The translations under genes were made by a program, and so were the position numbers. From assembly GCF_001650695.1 (NCBI RefSeq), contig NZ_LWQS01000082.1, positions 1-64,000 on the forward strand: DNA of 64,000 nucleotides, in the 5' to 3' direction. The stretch is from Chloroflexus islandicus. GTDB lineage: Bacteria > Chloroflexota > Chloroflexia > Chloroflexales > Chloroflexaceae. Position 1 is the stretch's first letter. Each line of letters opens with the position of its first letter. The notes beneath the pieces were generated by a model. That model did not search any database. It was not told the DNA's origin and was given only the letters and a program-made list of their open reading frames with translations. This document shows positions 60,644 to 64,000 of this stretch, piece after piece.

Positions 60644-60799
60644 GCTTCGCTCCTTTCCGGGGGACAGTACGGTGTACTAAGTAGTATACCAAGATTTGGG
60701 GCGGGGTGGGGGCTTGAATATTCCCACTTGATCAGTGATGATGTACTCACGCATACATGAGCGGGATTTTGCCAAAAACAGGGCGAAATCGCAAAAAAA

Positions 60800-60816
60800 A
60801 CCGCATAATTTGCGGT
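60800..60816. promoter_or_regulatory. Inverted repeat upstream of the WYL regulator
   Basis: ACCGCA and TGCGGT flank TAATT in an A-rich region 46 bases before the start of the WYL-domain gene. It is a plausible self-regulatory operator for a winged-helix dimer, from symmetry and position only. Confidence 0.35.
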
Positions 60817-60861
60817 ACTGCACTGATACTATATCCGCACACAGAGCTAAAGGAAAAGACT

Positions 60862-61869
60862 ATGCGCCGCAAAACCGAAGACCGTTACAGCCGGCTTGAT
60901 GCTATCGAAAGCTACTTAGCAACCCATCCTAATGGCTGTACAACCCAAGAACTGGCCAACGAGTTTGGCGTAGACACCGATACTATCAGACGCGATCTCA
61001 TTGTACTGGAAAGCCGTGGCACCGGCCTGATCAAACAAGGACGCCGGTACTTGATCGATCATCGCCGGATCGTTCATACGCTCAAGATTTCAAACAACGA
61101 GGCCCTTGCCCTCTATCTTGCGGCACGCTTGCTGTCACGCCACAGTGATGAACATAACCCGTATGTGGTAAGTGCGCTTGAGCGTCTCAGTGATGCGTTA
61201 CGGCTCAAAACGCCATTGATTGCCGAGCATATCGCACGCGCGGCAGCCGCAGTACGCGAGCGGCCCAGCCGGAAAAGTTATGTCAATACTCTTGGAATTC
61301 TTACCGAAGCATGGGCGCTTGGCAAAAAGGTGTGGCTGCGATATGAGTCGCAACGCACGAACGAGGCTGGCGAAATTATCGATGACATTACAGAGCGTAC
61401 CTTTGCCCCTTATTTTCTCGAACCATCAAGCATCGGCTATGCGTGCTACGCGATCGGCTTTGACGATTTACGACAAGAAATTCGCACATTTAAAGTCGAG
61501 CGGATCAGAGAGATAAGACTAACTGATGAATCTTACACTATTCCTACGACATTCGATCCACACAAAATGCTGCGTTCGGCATGGGGTATTATGTGGGGCG
61601 AAGATAACATCGAAGTCGTACTTCATTTTGCCCCACGAGCTGCGCGTCGTCTTAAAGAGAGCGTCTGGCACATCAGCCAACGGATTGAGGACAACCCTGA
61701 TGGCTCATGTATTTTCACCGTTCGAGTTGGCAAAGTGATTGAGATGAAACCTTGGATTCGGCAGTGGGGCGCCGCGGTACAAGTGCTCAAGCCGGACTTT
61801 TTGCGGCGGGAACTGGCTGAGGAAGCGCGCGCGATGGTCAAGATGTACAGCGACACCAACGAGGAGTGA
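60862..61869 (+). CDS. WYL-domain transcriptional regulator of a CRISPR-Cas locus
   Basis: The protein has 335 residues. A DeoR-like winged helix-turn-helix lies at about 10-65 (AIESYLATHPNGCTTQELANEFGVDTDTIRRDL in pieces). A helical linker and a WYL domain follow at about 150-250 (VWLRYESQRTNEAGE, TFAPYFLEPSSIGYACYAIGF, TFKVERIREI), then a WCX-type C-terminal extension. WYL domains bind nucleotides or nucleic acid fragments and frequently regulate CRISPR-Cas operons. AAAGGA lies before the ATG at 60862; the frame upstream to 60757 is rejected. Its TGA overlaps the cas3 start region, so it probably controls and is coexpressed with cas3. Confidence 0.85.
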   Translation: MRRKTEDRYSRLDAIESYLATHPNGCTTQELANEFGVDTDTIRRDLIVLESRGTGLIKQGRRYLIDHRRIVHTLKISNNEALALYLAARLLSRHSDEHNPYVVSALERLSDALRLKTPLIAEHIARAAAAVRERPSRKSYVNTLGILTEAWALGKKVWLRYESQRTNEAGEIIDDITERTFAPYFLEPSSIGYACYAIGFDDLRQEIRTFKVERIREIRLTDESYTIPTTFDPHKMLRSAWGIMWGEDNIEVVLHFAPRAARRLKESVWHISQRIEDNPDGSCIFTVRVGKVIEMKPWIRQWGAAVQVLKPDFLRRELAEEARAMVKMYSDTNEE

Positions 61870-61871
61870 TG

Positions 61872-64000
61872 ATGAATCAATCTGACTTCTCTGTATTGGA
61901 ATTCTGGGGTAAAACGCCTCGCGCTGGAACGGCAAGTGCGCCGTTTCATCCGGCTATCTTTCATATGATCGATGTTGCATGCGTTGCCGAGGCGTTGCTC
62001 CTCAATGGGCCGCCGCGCTTACAGCAAGCGATATGTACGGCTTGGCAAGGCGCTGATACTGGTACGCTGCTGGCTTGGCTACCGTTCCTGATCGCTCTTC
62101 ACGATCTCGGTAAAATCTCAGCCGCTTTTCAAGGTCAAGATGATGAGCAACGTAAACGTTTGACCCAAGCCGGAGTGCGCTTCGACCGGCGCTCAGCCGA
62201 GATGTACCATGCCGAGATCAGTGCGCTATGGCTTCACGATCATCTTGCCCAGCACGAGACCGGTATTGCGAAGGAGTTGGTTTGGATCCTGCGCGACGCG
62301 ATGGGCGGCCATCACGGACGTTTCGCTGAGGCAAGCATGCGTGAGCTACGACAACGGCTCCATCATGCGGAACGCCACGAATCACGCTGGCCGGAATGGC
62401 GTTCGCAAACGTACCGCCTTCTCCGTACCTTGCTGGCGCCAGCACATGCTGGATTAGCCGATATTGGTCTGCCGCAAGCGATACGTCCGGCCACCATTGC
62501 GCTGACCGGTTTTATCGTGTGGTGCGACTGGATCGGTTCTAACGAACACAATTTTCCACTGACTACCTGCATGCAGGCAGATGAATATCTCAAACTCAGC
62601 CGCCGGCGTGCGCAGACCGCATTACAGAACCATCGTCTGAATTTCAAGCGTCAACCGCCGCAGTACGCCAATTTTCAAACCCTTTTTCCCACAACAACGC
62701 CAAGACCATTACAAGTCCTGATTGATCAACTAGCGGACACTTTAGTGGCCCAACCACTACTGGCCATTATCGAAGCTCCTACCGGCGAAGGCAAAACGGA
62801 AGCGGCGCTGGCGTTAGCTCGGCGTATTGCTGTCGCTCGCGGGAATGATGAAATCTTTTTTGCTTTGCCCACAATGGCAACGGGCAATCAGATGTTTACC
62901 CGCCTTGAGCATTTCTATCGCACGTTATACGGTGAAGATGGCAGTGTACGTTTGACCCACAGCCAAGCTATCGTCGTGGAAGAGGAATTGCGCCGGCAGG
63001 TGGCGTTCTACACCGACCGGGATCGCTTCGATGCTGATGGCGCTAGCGCCGGCTCAGCCTTGGAATGGTTCGTTGGCCCCAAGAAGGCTATGCTGGCGCC
63101 ATTCGGGGTTGGCACGGTGGATCAGGTTGAGCTTGGCGGTCTCAACGTGCGCCATTATCCGTTGCGCCTATTCGGACTAGCCAACAAGGTTGTGATCATT
63201 GACGAAGTGCATGCCTACGATACCTACATGAATGTCATTATCGATCATACCCTAACGTGGTTATCAATGCTTGGATGCTCGGTCATCTTGCTGTCGGCCA
63301 CGCTGCCGCAACAGCGCCACCGCGAATTAGCCCAAGCCTTTATCAAAGGATTAAACGTAAAGACCCTGCCAGCACTACCCATGCCCATGCCTTATCCGCT
63401 GCTGGCCCTCTACAGCCAGAATAGAGCTGAGCAACACTCATTCGCCGTTTTTCGCCCTGAGCAACGCTTCACACTGCACTTACGCCAGCTTCACAGTCCG
63501 GCGGAAGAAGCGCGGCGGTTAGTTGAACTTGTGCGCGATGGCGGCGCAGTAGCGCGTATTTGCAATCGGGTCGATGATGCGCAGGCGATCTATCAGGAGC
63601 TTCTCAACCTTACCAACAGCGATTGTATTCTGCTGCACGCGCGTTTCCCCCTCTATGAACGGCAACGACGTGAGCAGCGCATTGGCGAACTCGTAGGCAA
63701 AGCATCACAACGCCAGCCGGATCAGCGGATTATCATTGTCGGCACCCAAGTGCTCGAACAAAGTCTCGACTACGATGTCGATGTGATGATCAGCGATTTT
63801 GCCCCCATTGACCTGCTTTTACAACGGGCTGGCCGGCTGCACCGCCACCAACGCCATCGTCCAGACCGCCATCGCGTCCCGGTGCTGGAAGTAGCAGTTC
63901 CGGTCGGCGAACGGAACAAGCCTGACTGGCGGCGTTGGAAGGGGATTTACGAACCTTACATCCTCTGGCGGAGTTTTGTCGCGTTGGGGGAAAGCTTGGA
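61872..64000 (+). CDS. cas3: CRISPR-associated helicase/nuclease Cas3, N-terminal 709 residues (runs off the window)
   Basis: The frame is open to the window end. An HD nuclease domain comes first: His26 and His31 (HPAIFHMIDVACVAEAL), H77-D78 in LHDLGKIS, and GGHHGRF. A superfamily 2 helicase follows: motif I APTGEGKT with Lys308, motif II DEVH at 444-447, motif III LLSATLP, then VGTQVLEQSLDYDVD and the arginine motif LLLQRAGRLHR. The fused HD-helicase order and FWGKT near the N-terminus recall type I-E Cas3, but without the downstream cascade genes the subtype is open. The start at 61872 is 5 bases after GAGGAG; an ATG at 61869 overlaps the WYL-gene stop. No CRISPR array is in the window. 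Confidence 0.93.
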   Translation, partial: MNQSDFSVLEFWGKTPRAGTASAPFHPAIFHMIDVACVAEALLLNGPPRLQQAICTAWQGADTGTLLAWLPFLIALHDLGKISAAFQGQDDEQRKRLTQAGVRFDRRSAEMYHAEISALWLHDHLAQHETGIAKELVWILRDAMGGHHGRFAEASMRELRQRLHHAERHESRWPEWRSQTYRLLRTLLAPAHAGLADIGLPQAIRPATIALTGFIVWCDWIGSNEHNFPLTTCMQADEYLKLSRRRAQTALQNHRLNFKRQPPQYANFQTLFPTTTPRPLQVLIDQLADTLVAQPLLAIIEAPTGEGKTEAALALARRIAVARGNDEIFFALPTMATGNQMFTRLEHFYRTLYGEDGSVRLTHSQAIVVEEELRRQVAFYTDRDRFDADGASAGSALEWFVGPKKAMLAPFGVGTVDQVELGGLNVRHYPLRLFGLANKVVIIDEVHAYDTYMNVIIDHTLTWLSMLGCSVILLSATLPQQRHRELAQAFIKGLNVKTLPALPMPMPYPLLALYSQNRAEQHSFAVFRPEQRFTLHLRQLHSPAEEARRLVELVRDGGAVARICNRVDDAQAIYQELLNLTNSDCILLHARFPLYERQRREQRIGELVGKASQRQPDQRIIIVGTQVLEQSLDYDVDVMISDFAPIDLLLQRAGRLHRHQRHRPDRHRVPVLEVAVPVGERNKPDWRRWKGIYEPYILWRSFVALGESL

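Overview
The window looks like a piece of a filamentous anoxygenic phototroph-type Chloroflexota chromosome (order Chloroflexales, perhaps Chloroflexus or a close relative). This is inferred from the gene mix: a UbiA prenyltransferase pair, a split-P glycine cleavage operon, PEP carboxylase, acetoacetyl-CoA ligase, several WD40/beta-propeller surface proteins, secreted proteins ending in an LPxV-like tail, and a heavy load of dispersed CATTGCGAG...GCAAT repeats. No rRNA, tRNA or CRISPR array was recognised, so the taxonomic call is only moderate.

Layout. 0-9 kb: two UbiA-family membrane prenyltransferases, a Tat-exported cyclase-family hydrolase, an OsmC protein, a large hybrid sensor kinase with a small membrane protein behind it, a UMF1-type MFS transporter and a membrane-attached LuxR-type HTH protein. 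9-18 kb: a damaged small secreted protein, pterin dehydratase plus alpha/beta hydrolase, acyl-CoA dehydrogenase, histidine phosphatase, PEP carboxylase, a 352-bp direct repeat pair, and a TsaC/Sua5 tRNA-modification enzyme. 17.7-19.3 kb: a lower-GC type II restriction-modification cassette (beta-class methyltransferase overlapping a PmeII-like endonuclease). 19.6-23.6 kb: a degraded tandem family of WD40 proteins interrupted by an AT-rich secreted protein. 23.9-32.3 kb: carbohydrate functions (GH35, GT2, GH2) around a KefB/TrkA-type cation:proton antiporter. 32.3-37.1 kb: long repeat fields flanking a two-gene surface-fibre cassette (YadA-like head repeats, S74 self-cleaving chaperone, C-terminal membrane anchor). 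37.2-43.9 kb: a CpXC zinc-ribbon protein followed by gcvT-gcvH-gcvPA-(APH-like pseudokinase)-gcvPB. 44.1-47.5 kb: acyltransferase and second hybrid kinase. 47.9-49.9 kb: acetoacetate-CoA ligase. 50.2-53 kb: relics, namely an Uma2 fragment and a decayed inverted copy of the fibre cassette. 53.1-57.2 kb: response regulator-histidine kinase-sodium:solute symporter operon with overlapping genes. 57.5-60.6 kb: EVE-domain protein, a J-domain/TM/LamG-like fusion and a TolB-like propeller. 60.8-64 kb: a WYL regulator overlapping the start of cas3, which runs off the window; a type I CRISPR-Cas locus probably continues to the right.

The parts most worth a second look are the fibre cassette and its decayed copy, the catalytically degenerate APH-fold protein inside the glycine cleavage operon, the J-domain membrane fusion, and direct sequence evidence for a 26-nt palindromic micro-insertion. 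The insertion is seen by comparing two copies of a longer repeat, and related palindromes are scattered through the window.
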